Part shown: positions 14,841-23,629 of the stretch, one piece after another
How the letters are laid out: every line of letters begins with the position of its first letter
How positions within the stretch are numbered: position 1 is the stretch's first letter
Origin: Amycolatopsis sp. cg9
Lineage (GTDB): Bacteria > Actinomycetota > Actinomycetes > Mycobacteriales > Pseudonocardiaceae
Assembly (NCBI RefSeq): GCF_041346945.1
Contig: NZ_CP166850.1
Location: 2,914,001 to 2,978,000, forward strand
Reading direction: 5' to 3'
DNA: 64,000 bases
Notes under the pieces: model-generated
Seen by the model: the letters and a program-made list of their open reading frames with translations, nothing else
What the model was told of the DNA's origin: nothing
The model's database searches: none
Translations under genes and position numbers: made by a program

Positions 14841-16073
14841 CTAGGTCCGCCCCGCTGAGACGCCGTTCAGGTCACGCAGCTTCCGCAGCGGCGAGCACAC
14901 CAGGATCGCCGCCGAAGCGAGCACCCCGGCGGCGGCGAGCTGCATCGTCGCCCGCATCCCGAACGCGGTCGCGAGCGCCCCGCCGAGCAGGCTGCCCAGC
15001 GGGACGACGCCGAGGATCAGCGTGCGGGTGATCGAGTTGACCCGGCCCAGCAGCTCCGGCGGGGCGACCGCCTGCTGGAAGCTCATCCCGAACACGTTCA
15101 GCACGATGACGCCGTAGGTAGCGAAGAACCCGGCGGCGACGTAGCAGGCGAGCGCCCACCCGCGGCCGGTGAACGGGTAGAGCTGGTAGGCCAGGCCGAA
15201 CAGCACCCCGGCACCCCAGAGGGCCCGCGCCTCGCCGATCCGCGCGCCGAGCCGCCGCGCGGTGAGCCCGGCGGTGAGCGCCCCGGTCAGCGACGCGGTG
15301 CCCAGCAGTCCGATCGCCCACGCCGAGAGCCCGACCTCCCGGGACAGGAAGGCGATCACGATCGCCAGGTGGGCCGACTGGAAGAGGCTCGACACCGCGC
15401 CGTGCGCGCTGATCGCCAGCAGGACGCGGTTGCCGCGCACCACTCGCAGTCCTTCGCCGATCTCGCGCAGGAGCCGCCGCGGCCGAGGGGCGGGACGCAC
15501 GTCCGGCGTCTCGATGCGGCGCAGCCACAGCGCCGACCACAGGTAGCTGACGGCGTCGGCGGCGAGCGCGGTCGCGGCGCCGAGCGCCTGGACGATCAGC
15601 CCGGCCAGGCCGGGGCCGGCGACCGCGGCCATCGACAGGTTCGTCTGGAGCCGGGCGTTCGCGTCCGGCAGCTGCTCGCGCGGCACCAGCCGGGGGAGGT
15701 ACGTCTGGTGCGCGATGTCGAAGAACACGCCCAGGAGCCCGGCCCCGAGCACGACGAGGAGCAGCTGGGGCAGGCCGAGCACGCCGAACAGCGCGGCGAC
15801 CGGGATCGTCGCGAGCAGCGCCGCGCGTCCGGCGTCGGCGGCGATCAGCAGCGGGCGCTGGCGGATCCGGTCGCACCAGGCGCCGACCTGCAGGCCGAGC
15901 ACCAGGTAGGGCAGCGTCTGCGCGGTGCGCAGCAGCGAGACCTCGAAGACCGACGCGCCGAGGGTGGCGACCGCCAGCAGCGGCACCGCCAGCACGTCGA
16001 TCCGGCTGCCGAACTGGCTGGCGAGGTCGGCGATCCACAGTCGCCGGAAGTCGCGGTTCCCCAGTGCCCCCAT
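14841..16073 (-). CDS. MFS transporter (MFS_3/EntS-like exporter)
   Basis: 410 aa with about twelve hydrophobic segments. The start MGALGNRDFRRLWIADLASQ is typical of the EntS/macrolide-efflux MFS subgroup. The cytoplasmic loop AWCDRIRQRPLLIAADAGRA matches motif A (DRxxRRxxL). Likely proton-driven efflux of a siderophore or drug. I chose ATG 16073; translation upstream to 16139 is open but does not look like this family. It is followed 9 bases later by the LuxR-type gene. Confidence 0.85.
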   Translation of the reverse strand: MGALGNRDFRRLWIADLASQFGSRIDVLAVPLLAVATLGASVFEVSLLRTAQTLPYLVLGLQVGAWCDRIRQRPLLIAADAGRAALLATIPVAALFGVLGLPQLLLVVLGAGLLGVFFDIAHQTYLPRLVPREQLPDANARLQTNLSMAAVAGPGLAGLIVQALGAATALAADAVSYLWSALWLRRIETPDVRPAPRPRRLLREIGEGLRVVRGNRVLLAISAHGAVSSLFQSAHLAIVIAFLSREVGLSAWAIGLLGTASLTGALTAGLTARRLGARIGEARALWGAGVLFGLAYQLYPFTGRGWALACYVAAGFFATYGVIVLNVFGMSFQQAVAPPELLGRVNSITRTLILGVVPLGSLLGGALATAFGMRATMQLAAAGVLASAAILVCSPLRKLRDLNGVSAGRT

Positions 16074-16213
16074 GATCCCAACCTGGCAGGTGCGCGCGCA
16101 GAGCGCAACAAAGTTGAGCTGACTCGACTCAAGCTGCACTTTCGGTAACGGGAAGTAAGATCGACGCGAGTTAGTCCTCGTACCTGCGCTGCGCGTGGCG
16201 AGGGGGTGCCCGG

Positions 16214-16537
16214 ATGAGTGGCCGACCTACCTGGGGTTCCGCCGCGGTCACCGGGCTGGCGGGCTTCGCCACCGGACTGCTCGTCGCCGCGCTCCTCGTC
16301 GCCGGCCGGCCGACGCCGCGGCCCGCCGAAGTCACCGCGCCGCCGACCAGCACCGTGCCCGCTGTCCCGGTCACGGTGACCGCGTCCGTGCCGCCGTCGA
16401 CGGTGGTCTCCGTCGAGACGTCCCCGCCGACGACCACGACGAGCCGGGTGGAGGTCACGGTGACCTCGACCCCGACCTCGGTCACCCCGACGTCGACGTC
16501 GCCGGTCCTGCCGTTGACCAGCGGCTGGCGCGACTGA
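16214..16537 (+). CDS. Small membrane-anchored Thr/Pro-rich protein
   Basis: 107 aa. One hydrophobic segment (TGLAGFATGLLVAALLVAG, about residues 13-31) is followed by an exposed tail rich in Thr, Val, Pro and Ser with repeated VTVT/TSTP units. It looks like an anchored, unstructured wall-spanning stalk, perhaps glycosylated. No known domain. Start ATG has GAGGGGG upstream. It precedes a lipoprotein gene by 38 bases on the same strand, so they are probably co-transcribed. Confidence 0.6.
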   Translation: MSGRPTWGSAAVTGLAGFATGLLVAALLVAGRPTPRPAEVTAPPTSTVPAVPVTVTASVPPSTVVSVETSPPTTTTSRVEVTVTSTPTSVTPTSTSPVLPLTSGWRD

Positions 16538-16575
16538 CGGTGCAACCGTCCGGCCGCCGGTCCCGTCTGGCCGTC

Positions 16576-17043
16576 ATGCGAAGGATTCCGTGGATCGCCG
16601 TGGTCCTGATCGGCGCGGCCGGGTGCGGGCGGGCGGAGGTCGCCTGCACGGCGATCGGCACCCCGGTCGGCATCGGCCTGTCGGTTCCCGACCCGGCCGG
16701 CATCACCCGCGCGACGCTCGACGCCTGCTGGGGCGACCGGTGCGTCACCCGGCAGGTCGCCCTCTTCCCCGCGACGGCGGCGGGCGCGACCTCCTGCACG
16801 GGGACCGGACCGGACGCCGCCTGCGGCGTGTCGATGGTCCCGACCGGTGGCCTCCAGGGCTTCGCCGACGTCCCGGGCCTGCCCGCCGAGCCGGTGCGGG
16901 TCACCGTCCGGTTCGACGACGACAGGCCGCACGGCGTCGAGGTGACGCCGTCGTTCAGCGAGCCGAACGGCCCCGCCTGTGGGAAGGCGGGGCCGCAAGC
17001 CCAGCTCCTGGTGGGCGCCGGCGGCGAACTGCGGGTGCGTTAA
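16576..17043 (+). CDS. Putative lipoprotein of unknown function
   Basis: 155 aa. The short signal WIAVVLIGAAGCGRAE contains a lipobox (GAAGC), so Cys17 is the predicted lipidated residue. The mature part has several Cys (VACTAIG, DACWGDRCVT, TSCTG, AACG, PACGKAG), probably disulphide-bonded outside the cell. No domain recognised. A GTG at about 16540 is an alternative, longer start. It ends in a 4-base overlap with the convergent ABC permease gene. Confidence 0.65.
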   Translation: MRRIPWIAVVLIGAAGCGRAEVACTAIGTPVGIGLSVPDPAGITRATLDACWGDRCVTRQVALFPATAAGATSCTGTGPDAACGVSMVPTGGLQGFADVPGLPAEPVRVTVRFDDDRPHGVEVTPSFSEPNGPACGKAGPQAQLLVGAGGELRVR

Positions 17044-18677
17044 CCGACGTCCCGGCGCTTCCAGCCGGCCAACCCGGCCCCCAGCGCGACGACCGCGACG
17101 GCGAGCAGCCAGACGATCGGCGTCGCGGTGAGCTCCTGGCCGGGGAGCTTCGGCGGGTGCTGGAACGGCGAGACGTCCAGCACCGCCTGCGGCAGGTTCA
17201 CCACCGGGCCGAACAGGCTGAGCAGCAGCGCCAGCGCGCCCACCGCCCACGCGGCGGCCGAGTAGCCCGGCAGCAGGCCGAAGATCGCCACCGCGAGCGC
17301 GACCACCACCCAGGCCGCGGGCAGCTGGACGAGCATTCCGGCGAGGGAGTCGCCGACCGAGCCGCCGACGTCGCCGGTGCGCAACCCGTTGGCCAGCCCC
17401 ATGAACAGCCCGCCGGCCAGCAGCAGCACCGCCGTGCCGAAGAACGCGAACACCAGGTGGCCCACCGCCCAGCGCAGCTTGCCGACGCTCGTGGCCAGCA
17501 CCGGCTCGAGCCGGATCGCGGTCTCCTCGCCGCGCATCCGCAGCACCGCCTGGATCCCGTACAGCGACGCGACCATCGCGAACATCCCGGCCATGGCGGC
17601 GAGGAACGCCTGCGTGAGCGCCTCGCTGCCGCCGAGGCGCGCCATGATCTCCTGCGCCTGCGGGCTGGAGCCGACCAGGCCGCCGATGCCACTGGCGATC
17701 GAGCCGAACACCGCGCCGACCACGGCCATCCCGATCGTCCAGCCGAGCAGCGGCCCGCGGTGCAGCCGGACGGCGAGCGCGAACGGCGTCCGCAGGCCCG
17801 CCGCCGCCCGCGCCGGGCCCGGCCGCGGCGGCAGGATGCCGACCCCGACGTCACGCCGCGGCAGCAGCCAGTACCCGGCCGCGCCGACGACCAGTGCGAA
17901 GGCCACCGGCAGCAGGAGCACCCACCAGCGTTCGCCGGCGAACGCGCGGACCTGCTGCACCCAGCCGATCGGCGACAGCCACGACAGCCAGCGGGCGTCC
18001 ACAGTGGAGTCACCGGCGCCGCGCAGCAGGAACGCGGCGCCGACCACGGCGGTGCCGATCCCGTTGGCGGTGCGGGAGTACTCGGCGAGCTGGACGGCGA
18101 CGGTCGCGACGGCCGTGAAGACCAGTCCCGTCAACGCTTGCGACGCGCCGAAGGCGAGCGAACCGGCGGCGGGCAACCCGGCGCCGACCATGCTGCCGCA
18201 CTGGATCAGGCCGATCAGCACGCTCGCCCCGCCGGCGACCAGGACGGCCGACGTCAGCGCCGCGTACCGGCCGACGACCGCGGACGCCAGCAGCTCCGCG
18301 CGGCCCGTGTCCTCCTCGGCGCGGGTGTGCCGGGTGACCGTGAAGACCACCATCAGCCCGGTGAGCAGGGCCAGGAACCCGCACATGCGCCAGGAGATGA
18401 ACCCGCCGGCGGTGGTCAGGTCGAACGGCGGCCCGTAGAGCAGCGCGTACGACGGGTTCGTGTTCGCGCCGGCCTGCAGCGCCTGCCGGTCCGCGGCGGT
18501 CGGGTAGAACTGCGTGAACGTCTTGACCGTGCTGGCCGGGACGATGCTGAGCAGCACGATCCAGATCGGCAGCACGACGCGGTCGCGGCGCAGCGCGAGC
18601 CGGGTGAGGTGCCAGGTGCCGGCGAGTTCGTGCGCCGGCGCGACCTCGGCTTCGGCACGGGAGAGCGTCGCGGTCAT
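17040..18677 (-). CDS. ABC-2 type exporter permease (large, two-module)
   Basis: 545 aa with about twelve membrane segments in two halves, typical of the actinobacterial multidrug/polyketide-antibiotic exporter permeases. It lacks an ATPase domain and depends on the ATPase at 18674-19570, whose stop it overlaps (ATGA). ATG 18677 gives [15 protein letters not shown], then [18 protein letters not shown]. Regulation is probably by the divergent GbsR-type gene through the palindrome at 19591. Substrate unknown; self-resistance to a hydrophobic compound is plausible. Confidence 0.86.
   Translation of the reverse strand: MTATLSRAEAEVAPAHELAGTWHLTRLALRRDRVVLPIWIVLLSIVPASTVKTFTQFYPTAADRQALQAGANTNPSYALLYGPPFDLTTAGGFISWRMCGFLALLTGLMVVFTVTRHTRAEEDTGRAELLASAVVGRYAALTSAVLVAGGASVLIGLIQCGSMVGAGLPAAGSLAFGASQALTGLVFTAVATVAVQLAEYSRTANGIGTAVVGAAFLLRGAGDSTVDARWLSWLSPIGWVQQVRAFAGERWWVLLLPVAFALVVGAAGYWLLPRRDVGVGILPPRPGPARAAAGLRTPFALAVRLHRGPLLGWTIGMAVVGAVFGSIASGIGGLVGSSPQAQEIMARLGGSEALTQAFLAAMAGMFAMVASLYGIQAVLRMRGEETAIRLEPVLATSVGKLRWAVGHLVFAFFGTAVLLLAGGLFMGLANGLRTGDVGGSVGDSLAGMLVQLPAAWVVVALAVAIFGLLPGYSAAAWAVGALALLLSLFGPVVNLPQAVLDVSPFQHPPKLPGQELTATPIVWLLAVAVVALGAGLAGWKRRDVG
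17998..18008. repeat. TCCACWGTGGA palindrome, copy 2
   Basis: TCCACAGTGGA inside the ABC permease gene, on the template orientation opposite to the coding strand. Confidence 0.6.
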
Positions 18678-19570
18678 TTCGCGCTCGCCTCGGTGGTGTA
18701 GTGCCGCAGGAACAGCTCTTCCAGCGTCGGCGGCTGGCTGACCAGGCTGCGGACGCCGACCTGGGTCAGCTGGCGCAGGGCCTCGTCGAGCGAGCGCGTT
18801 TCGACGTCGAACCGGACGCGGTTGCCGTCGACCTTGAGGTCGTGGACGTTCGCCAGCTTCGTGAGCCCGTTCGGCGGGCCGGCCAGCTCGGCGGTGATCG
18901 ACGTCCGGGTCAGGTGGCGCAGTTCGGCGAGCGTGCCCGACTCGACCGTGCGCCCGTTGCGGATGATGCTGACCTTGTCGCACAGCGCCTCGACCTCGGC
19001 GAGGATGTGGCTGGAGAGCAGCACGGTCCGGCCCTGCTCGCGCTCCTCCTGGATGGCGTACTGGAACGTCGCCTCCATCAGCGGGTCGAGGCCGGACGTC
19101 GGCTCGTCGAGGATCAGCAGGTCGACCCGCGAGGCGAGCGCGGCGACGATGGCGACCTTCTGCCGGTTGCCCTTCGAGTACGTCCGCCCCTTCTTCTTCG
19201 GGTCGAGGTCGAACCGTTCGATCAGGTCGGCGCGGCGCTTCTCGTCGAGCCCGCCGCGCAGGCGGCCGAGCAGGTCGATCACCTCGCCGCCGGAGAGGTT
19301 GGGCCAGAGGTTGACGTCGCCGGGCACGTAGGCCAGGCGGCGGTGCAGGCTCGCGGCGTCCTTCCAGGGGTCGCCGCCGAGCAGCCGGACGTCCCCCGAG
19401 TCCGCGTGGAGCAAGCCGAGCAGGACCCGGACGGTGGTCGACTTCCCGGCGCCGTTCGGGCCCAGGAAGCCGTGCACCTCCCCGGCGGGTACCTGCAGAT
19501 CGAGGCCGTCGAGGGCCTTCGTCCGGCCGAACGACTTGTGGAGGCCGGAGATCGCGATGGCGTTTTCCAT
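18674..19570 (-). CDS. ABC exporter ATP-binding protein
   Basis: 298 aa DrrA/CcmA-type ATPase. Walker [16 protein letters not shown], signature [15 protein letters not shown] (a KGNRQ variant usual in this exporter class), Walker [15 protein letters not shown], switch His SSHILAEVE. The C-terminal about 75 residues form the DrrA-type extension. Coupled to the permease gene by a 4-base overlap; together one exporter. Confidence 0.92.
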   Translation of the reverse strand: MENAIAISGLHKSFGRTKALDGLDLQVPAGEVHGFLGPNGAGKSTTVRVLLGLLHADSGDVRLLGGDPWKDAASLHRRLAYVPGDVNLWPNLSGGEVIDLLGRLRGGLDEKRRADLIERFDLDPKKKGRTYSKGNRQKVAIVAALASRVDLLILDEPTSGLDPLMEATFQYAIQEEREQGRTVLLSSHILAEVEALCDKVSIIRNGRTVESGTLAELRHLTRTSITAELAGPPNGLTKLANVHDLKVDGNRVRFDVETRSLDEALRQLTQVGVRSLVSQPPTLEELFLRHYTTEASAK

Positions 19571-19590
19571 GCTTCGGAAGCTACACTGGT

Positions 19591-19606
19591 TTCACAAAGT
19601 TGTGAA
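19591..19606. promoter_or_regulatory. Operator in GbsR / ABC exporter divergon
   Basis: TTCACAA-AG-TTGTGAA has 7-base perfect arms. It lies 21 bases upstream of the ABC ATPase start and 58 bases upstream of the regulator start, in an unusually AT-rich stretch. It is the likely binding site of the GbsR/MarR-type protein at 19664. Confidence 0.72.
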
Positions 19607-19663
19607 GTTAAGAAAATGTCTAGATTGAGTGATCTTGCTGGGGGCTTACGGGAGGATGGGCCG

Positions 19664-20152
19664 ATGACGACGCCTGACACGAAGCGAGATGAGGACGCCG
19701 TCCGCCGGTACGTCGAGAGCCTCGGGCTCGTGCTCTCGCAGATCGGGATGCAGCGCATGCCCGCCCGGGTGTTCGCCGCGCTGATGACCACCGACGACGC
19801 CCGGTTGACCGCCGCCGACCTGGCTTCGCAGCTCTCGGTCAGCCCGGCGGCCGTCTCGGGCGCGGTCCGCTACCTCGAACAGATCGGCCTGGTCGCCAAG
19901 GAGCGCGAGCCGGGCGAGCGCCGCGACCACTACCGCCTCTACGACGACCTCTGGTACGCCACCTTCCTCAAGCGCGACCGCATGATCATCATGTGGCGCG
20001 ACGCGGCCGAAAACGGCATCGACGCCTTGGGCGAGGACTCGCCGGCCGGGAAGCGGCTCGCCGAGATGCGGGACTTCCTGTCCTTCATGCTGGTCGAGCT
20101 CAACGGCATGTACGAGCGCTGGCACAAGCTGCGCGAGGAGAAGAACGCCTAG
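19664..20152 (+). CDS. GbsR/MarR-family transcriptional regulator
   Basis: 162 aa. The winged helix LTAADLASQLSVSPAAVSGA and VRYLEQIGLVAKEREPGERR are followed by a helical dimer part (MRDFLSFMLVELNGMYERWH). This matches the GbsR-like group often found divergent from ABC-2 exporters in actinomycetes. ATG 19664 follows GGAGGATGGG. Likely repressor of the exporter at 17040-19570 via the palindrome between them. Its stop overlaps the convergent TetR stop by 4 bases. Confidence 0.85.
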   Translation: MTTPDTKRDEDAVRRYVESLGLVLSQIGMQRMPARVFAALMTTDDARLTAADLASQLSVSPAAVSGAVRYLEQIGLVAKEREPGERRDHYRLYDDLWYATFLKRDRMIIMWRDAAENGIDALGEDSPAGKRLAEMRDFLSFMLVELNGMYERWHKLREEKNA

Positions 20153-20712
20153 AGCGCGGCGAGCAGCGTGTCCGCGAGCCGGCCGGCGAGATCGGCGGGC
20201 TCGCGCTCTTCGAACGTCGCCAGGAACGCCTGCTGGAAACAGGCGCCCAGCAGCAGGGACGCGGCCGCCTCGACGTCCGTGCCGGCCTTGACCCGGCCCA
20301 GTGAAACCTCGGCCCGCAGGTAGCCCGCGACGCCGTCGAGCAGCACCCGCGGGCCGTGCTCGCCCAGCCGCTCCCGGTGGGACCGCAGCAGCTCGCGCGA
20401 GGAGAACACCGAAACCGCGATCGGGAACCCCTCGAGGTAGAACGCCAGGCCGAGCCGCGCAACCCGGGTGAGGTTGTCCCGCAGCGACGCCCGCCCCGGA
20501 TCCGCGGTGAGCTCGCCCAGTGCCGCTCCCAGCGCGGGCAGCTCCTCGCCCAGCACGCTGAGGAACAGGTCGGTCTTGTCGCGGAAGTGCTTGTAGAGCA
20601 TCGCTTCCGAGTACCCCGCGGTCTGCGCGATGACCTTGGTCGTCGCGTGGGCGTAGCCCTGCTCGCGCATCACCTTCGCGGCCGCGGCGACGATCTCTTC
20701 GCGGCTTCCCAT
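20149..20712 (-). CDS. TetR-family transcriptional regulator
   Basis: 187 aa. N-terminal helix-turn-helix: REEIVAAAAKVMREQGYAHA then TTKVIAQTAGYSEAMLYKHF. The C-terminal ligand domain has no obvious catalytic or metal residues. It is divergent from the NAD(P)-binding protein gene, with a large paired operator in the 82-base gap, so it should repress both directions. Confidence 0.9.
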   Translation of the reverse strand: MGSREEIVAAAAKVMREQGYAHATTKVIAQTAGYSEAMLYKHFRDKTDLFLSVLGEELPALGAALGELTADPGRASLRDNLTRVARLGLAFYLEGFPIAVSVFSSRELLRSHRERLGEHGPRVLLDGVAGYLRAEVSLGRVKAGTDVEAAASLLLGACFQQAFLATFEEREPADLAGRLADTLLAAL

Positions 20713-20740
20713 GGCGGCTCCTGAGTGCGTTCTCAGCGTG

Positions 20741-20780
20741 GTTAGTGAACACTCACCCTACCTGGTGAGTGTTCACTAAC
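20741..20780. promoter_or_regulatory. Paired TetR operator (17-bp inverted repeat)
   Basis: GTTAGTGAACACTCACC (20741-20757) and its exact reverse complement (20764-20780) are separated by 6 bases. Each arm is itself a GTGA-N4-TCAC palindrome (GTGAACACTCAC; GTGAGTGTTCAC), so two dimers could bind 23 bases apart, on nearly the same DNA face. The right arm touches the ribosome site of the gene at 20795. Confidence 0.85.
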
Positions 20781-20794
20781 CGAGGAGGAGACAC

Positions 20795-21406
20795 ATGCGG
20801 ATCACCGTTCTGGGCGCGACCGGCGGCGTCGGCGGCGAGGTCGTCAAGCAGGCTTCGGAGCGCGGCTGGCACGTCACGGCCGTCGTGCGCGACCCCGCCA
20901 AGCTGCGGCTGCCCGCCGAGGTCGTCGTCGCCGGCCTGCACGAGCAGGGGAAGCTGGCGGCCGCGTTCGACGGCCGGGACGCGGTGCTCTCCGCGCTCGG
21001 CTCCCGGGATCGCAAGCCGACGACGGTCTGCGCCGACGGCGCCCGCGCCGCGCTCGAAGCCGGGGTCAAGCGCCTGCTGGTGGTCAGCGCCGCCGGGCTG
21101 GACACCGACGGGGACGGCATGTTCACCCGCACGCTCGTGAAGCCGCTGCTCGACGCGGTCCTCAAGCACGGGTACGCGGACATGCGCGCGATGGAGGACC
21201 TGGTCATGGCCAGTGCGGCGGACTGGACCGTCGTCCGGCCGCCGATGCTGCTCAACGGGCCGCGCACCGGCGTCGTGAAGAGCCGCCTCGACGGCAACGT
21301 GCGCGGCAGCTACACGATCCGGCGCGCCGACGTCGCCGCGTACCTGCTCGACGCCGTGGCGGACCCCACGCTGATCAGGGCGAAGGTTTCCATCGCCCAC
21401 GGCTAG
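20795..21406 (+). CDS. NAD(P)-binding protein (NmrA/atypical SDR)
   Basis: 203 aa Rossmann-fold protein. The N-terminal MRITVLGATGGVGGEVVKQA is the dinucleotide motif of atypical SDRs, followed by HVTAVVRDPAKL (NADP-type basic residue). LLVVSAAGLDTDGDG and DWTVVRPPMLLNGPRTG also match this class. Redox enzyme or NADPH sensor; substrate unknown. GAGGAGGAG lies 5 bases ahead of the ATG. Controlled by the divergent TetR gene. Confidence 0.87.
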   Translation: MRITVLGATGGVGGEVVKQASERGWHVTAVVRDPAKLRLPAEVVVAGLHEQGKLAAAFDGRDAVLSALGSRDRKPTTVCADGARAALEAGVKRLLVVSAAGLDTDGDGMFTRTLVKPLLDAVLKHGYADMRAMEDLVMASAADWTVVRPPMLLNGPRTGVVKSRLDGNVRGSYTIRRADVAAYLLDAVADPTLIRAKVSIAHG

Positions 21407-21471
21407 CCTCCGCCTTCCTCCCCGCCGCCGCCCTCAACGGAGGCGCTTCGCGCCGCTGGTCTAATTCCGGG

Positions 21472-22134
21472 ATGGTGATCCTCGCGCAGGCTGTCTACGT
21501 CAAGCGGACGACCCCGCGGCTCCCGGGTGCCGCGGGACCCACCGAAGGGCTCGTCCCCGGCGACGGCGAGCCGTTCCGGCTGGCCGTCCTCGGCGAGTCC
21601 ACAGTGGACGGCGTCGGCGCGGCGGACCACGAGGAAGCGCTCACCGGCTGCCTTGCCCGCGAGCTCGCGCGCGACGGCCGGGCCGTGCGCTGGCAGGCGG
21701 TCGGGCGGACCGGCGCCAACGCCCGGACCGTCCGCGCCGAGCTGGTCCCGCTGCTGCGCCCGGCCGACCTCGTCGTGGTCGCCCTCGGCGTCAACGACAC
21801 CATCGAGCTCCGGACCGCCCCGGCCTACCGCCGCGACCTCCTGGCCCTGGTCGTCGAGCTCCGGCGGCGGTTCGGCCCGGTCGACGTCGTCCTGGCCGGG
21901 GTGCCGCCGATGTCCCGCTTCCCCGCGCTGCCGCGGCCCTTGCGCGACGTCCTGTCGGCGCGGTCGACGGCGCTCGACGCGTCCGCCGCGGCCCTCGCCC
22001 GCGTCCCCGGCGTCACCCACCTCCCGATGGACCCCGCGCTGCTCGACCCCGCGGCCTTCGCCTCGGACCGCTTCCACCCCGGGCCCGCGGGCTACGCGCG
22101 GTGGGCGCAAACGCTTGCGGACCACATTCGGTGA
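21472..22134 (+). CDS. SGNH/GDSL-family hydrolase
   Basis: 220 aa. Block I LAVLGESTVDGVGA carries the nucleophilic Ser (GDS replaced by GES), block II AVGRTGANARTV the Gly, block III VALGVNDTIEL the Asn, and block V DRFHPGPAGY the Asp-x-x-His. All SGNH residues are thus present. No clear signal peptide, though the first 10 residues are hydrophobic. Esterase or deacylase of unknown substrate. Confidence 0.86.
   Translation: MVILAQAVYVKRTTPRLPGAAGPTEGLVPGDGEPFRLAVLGESTVDGVGAADHEEALTGCLARELARDGRAVRWQAVGRTGANARTVRAELVPLLRPADLVVVALGVNDTIELRTAPAYRRDLLALVVELRRRFGPVDVVLAGVPPMSRFPALPRPLRDVLSARSTALDASAAALARVPGVTHLPMDPALLDPAAFASDRFHPGPAGYARWAQTLADHIR
21598..21608. repeat. TCCACWGTGGA palindrome, copy 3
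   Basis: TCCACAGTGGA encodes the Ser-Thr-Val-Asp that follows the Glu of the GESTVDG nucleophile motif of the SGNH hydrolase. Confidence 0.6.
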
Positions 22135-22553
22135 TCGTCCGGCCTCGATCCGTCGATCTTCAAAAAACTTCGCCGGTTCGTGTATCTGGCCGTCCCGCCA
22201 CTGCGTCCTGTGGAGCAGCCGAGGACGGAAGAACGCGACAGGGGGTGTCGAGTTCGACGAAAACGCGGTGCCCGGGAGCCGAGGGGGCTTCCGGACACCG
22301 TCGGCCGGGTGCCCTTCGGGGGAGGGGACACCTGGCGGGGCCCGTTGGGGAGCGGGTCCTTGAGGGAGGGGAGCACCGGTCGGTGCGGGCGCATCCGCGC
22401 CGGCCGGTGCCTCCCGCAGCAGACCACTGACCGCCAGCGCACGAAGTAAGTGACTTGATGTATCCGAGATCCACCTGCACGCTCCTTCCCCCCGAAGGAC
22501 CCGCGATACTGCCATTGCCGACTCGAAGACTCTTCCGAAGAGGGGCAGATACC
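22135..22553. other. 419-base intergenic stretch upstream of a sigma factor gene
   Basis: I find no convincing gene on either strand. It is GC-rich with several short inverted repeats and a purine-rich middle. The last 90 bases before the sigma gene (with GAAGAGGGGC as ribosome site) are the likely promoter and leader region. No standard sigma or riboswitch signature stood out. A structured leader or small RNA cannot be excluded. Confidence 0.4.
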
Positions 22554-23159
22554 GTGACCGACGTGCAAACCACAGAGGTGGACCCGCCGTGGGAGGGTCT
22601 GACCGGCGCCGAGCTGCACGCCGCGTGCATGCAGGCCGCGCGGGACGGTGACCGCCGGGCGATGGACCGCCTCGTCGCCGAACTCACCCCGCTTGTGTGG
22701 CACGTCGCCCGCGCCAACGGCCTCGACCGCTCGGTCGCCGAAGACGTCGTCCAGACCGTGTGGCTCGCCCTCTTCAGCCAGCTCGGCAAGCTCCGTGATC
22801 CCAAGGCCCTCGCCGCCTGGTTGATCACCACCACCCGCCGCGAGGCCACCCACCCGTTCGGCCGCCGCATCCAGCCCGTGCCGTTGAGCGACGAGGTCGC
22901 CGACGCGATGCCGAGCACCCAACCGGCCCCCGAAGACGAAGCCGTCCGCGCCGACCGCGACCGCCGGGTCTGGCGCGCCTTCGTCCGGCTGCCCCAACGC
23001 TGTCAGGAACTGCTCCGGCTGACCGTGCTCGCGGGTCGGGCGGAATACCAGCTCGTCGCCGAGGCGCTGCGCATGCCACGCGGCAGTGTCGGACCGACCA
23101 GAGGACGCTGCCTCGACCAGATGCGCGACCTCCTCGTCAGTGAAGGGGGAAGCCGATGA
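22554..23159 (+). CDS. RNA polymerase sigma factor (sigma-70 family, ECF-like)
   Basis: 201 aa. Region 2 (LVAELTPLVWHVARANGLDR, then SVAEDVVQTVWLALFSQLGK) is followed by AWLITTTRREATH. Region 4 (AFVRLPQRCQELLRLTVLAG, then YQLVAEALRMPRGSVGPTRG) holds the -35 helix-turn-helix. Regions 1 and 3 are absent, as in ECF factors. GTG 22554 follows GAAGAGGGGC. Its stop overlaps the next gene (ATGA), so the two are coupled; that gene does not look like a zinc anti-sigma factor. Confidence 0.87.
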   Translation: MTDVQTTEVDPPWEGLTGAELHAACMQAARDGDRRAMDRLVAELTPLVWHVARANGLDRSVAEDVVQTVWLALFSQLGKLRDPKALAAWLITTTRREATHPFGRRIQPVPLSDEVADAMPSTQPAPEDEAVRADRDRRVWRAFVRLPQRCQELLRLTVLAGRAEYQLVAEALRMPRGSVGPTRGRCLDQMRDLLVSEGGSR

Positions 23160-23629
23160 ACGACCTCGGAGCGCCGGGTGAGGCCTTTTCCGATGACCTG
23201 ATCCTGGCCGGGATCGGCAGCTTCCTCGACGAGTTCGACCCGCCACCGGGTGACCTGGTGCAGCGGGTCCAGTTCGCGCTCGCGCTCGGGGACCTCGACG
23301 TCGAGGTGGCCCGGTGGGAGCGGCTCGACGACCTCGCCGGGGTCCGCGGCGGCGGCACGGGCACGATCACGTTCACCGTCAGCGACCTGACGGTGATGAT
23401 CAACCTGACGAAGATGGGCAAGCTGCACCGCATCGACGGCTGGCTGGTGCCGGCCGGGCAGTACGGGGTCGAGGTGCGCGTCGCCGAGCACGGCACGTCG
23501 TCGACGACCGCCGACGAAGGCGGCCGGTTCGTGCTCGACAACGTGCCGCGCGGGACGACGCAGATCCTCGTGCACCTCGGGGACGTCACGTGCCGCCGGA
23601 CGGTCGTGACGCCGACCGTGGTGCTCTAA
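23156..23629 (+). CDS. Unknown protein coupled to the sigma factor, with C-terminal carboxypeptidase-regulatory-like beta domain
   Basis: 157 aa. The N-terminal part (AGIGSFLDEFDPPPGDLVQR, then VQFALALGDLDVEVARWERL) is helical. The C-terminal about 60 residues resemble a transthyretin-like/CarboxypepD-reg sandwich (VAEHGTSSTTADEGGRFVLD, then NVPRGTTQILVHL). No membrane segment and no CxxC zinc motif. In actinomycetes, similar small proteins follow such sigma factors, often ahead of a CHAT-domain protein; none follows here. Function unknown; tight coupling suggests it modulates the sigma factor. Its end overlaps the convergent deacetylase gene by 4 bases. Confidence 0.68.
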   Translation: MNDLGAPGEAFSDDLILAGIGSFLDEFDPPPGDLVQRVQFALALGDLDVEVARWERLDDLAGVRGGGTGTITFTVSDLTVMINLTKMGKLHRIDGWLVPAGQYGVEVRVAEHGTSSTTADEGGRFVLDNVPRGTTQILVHLGDVTCRRTVVTPTVVL

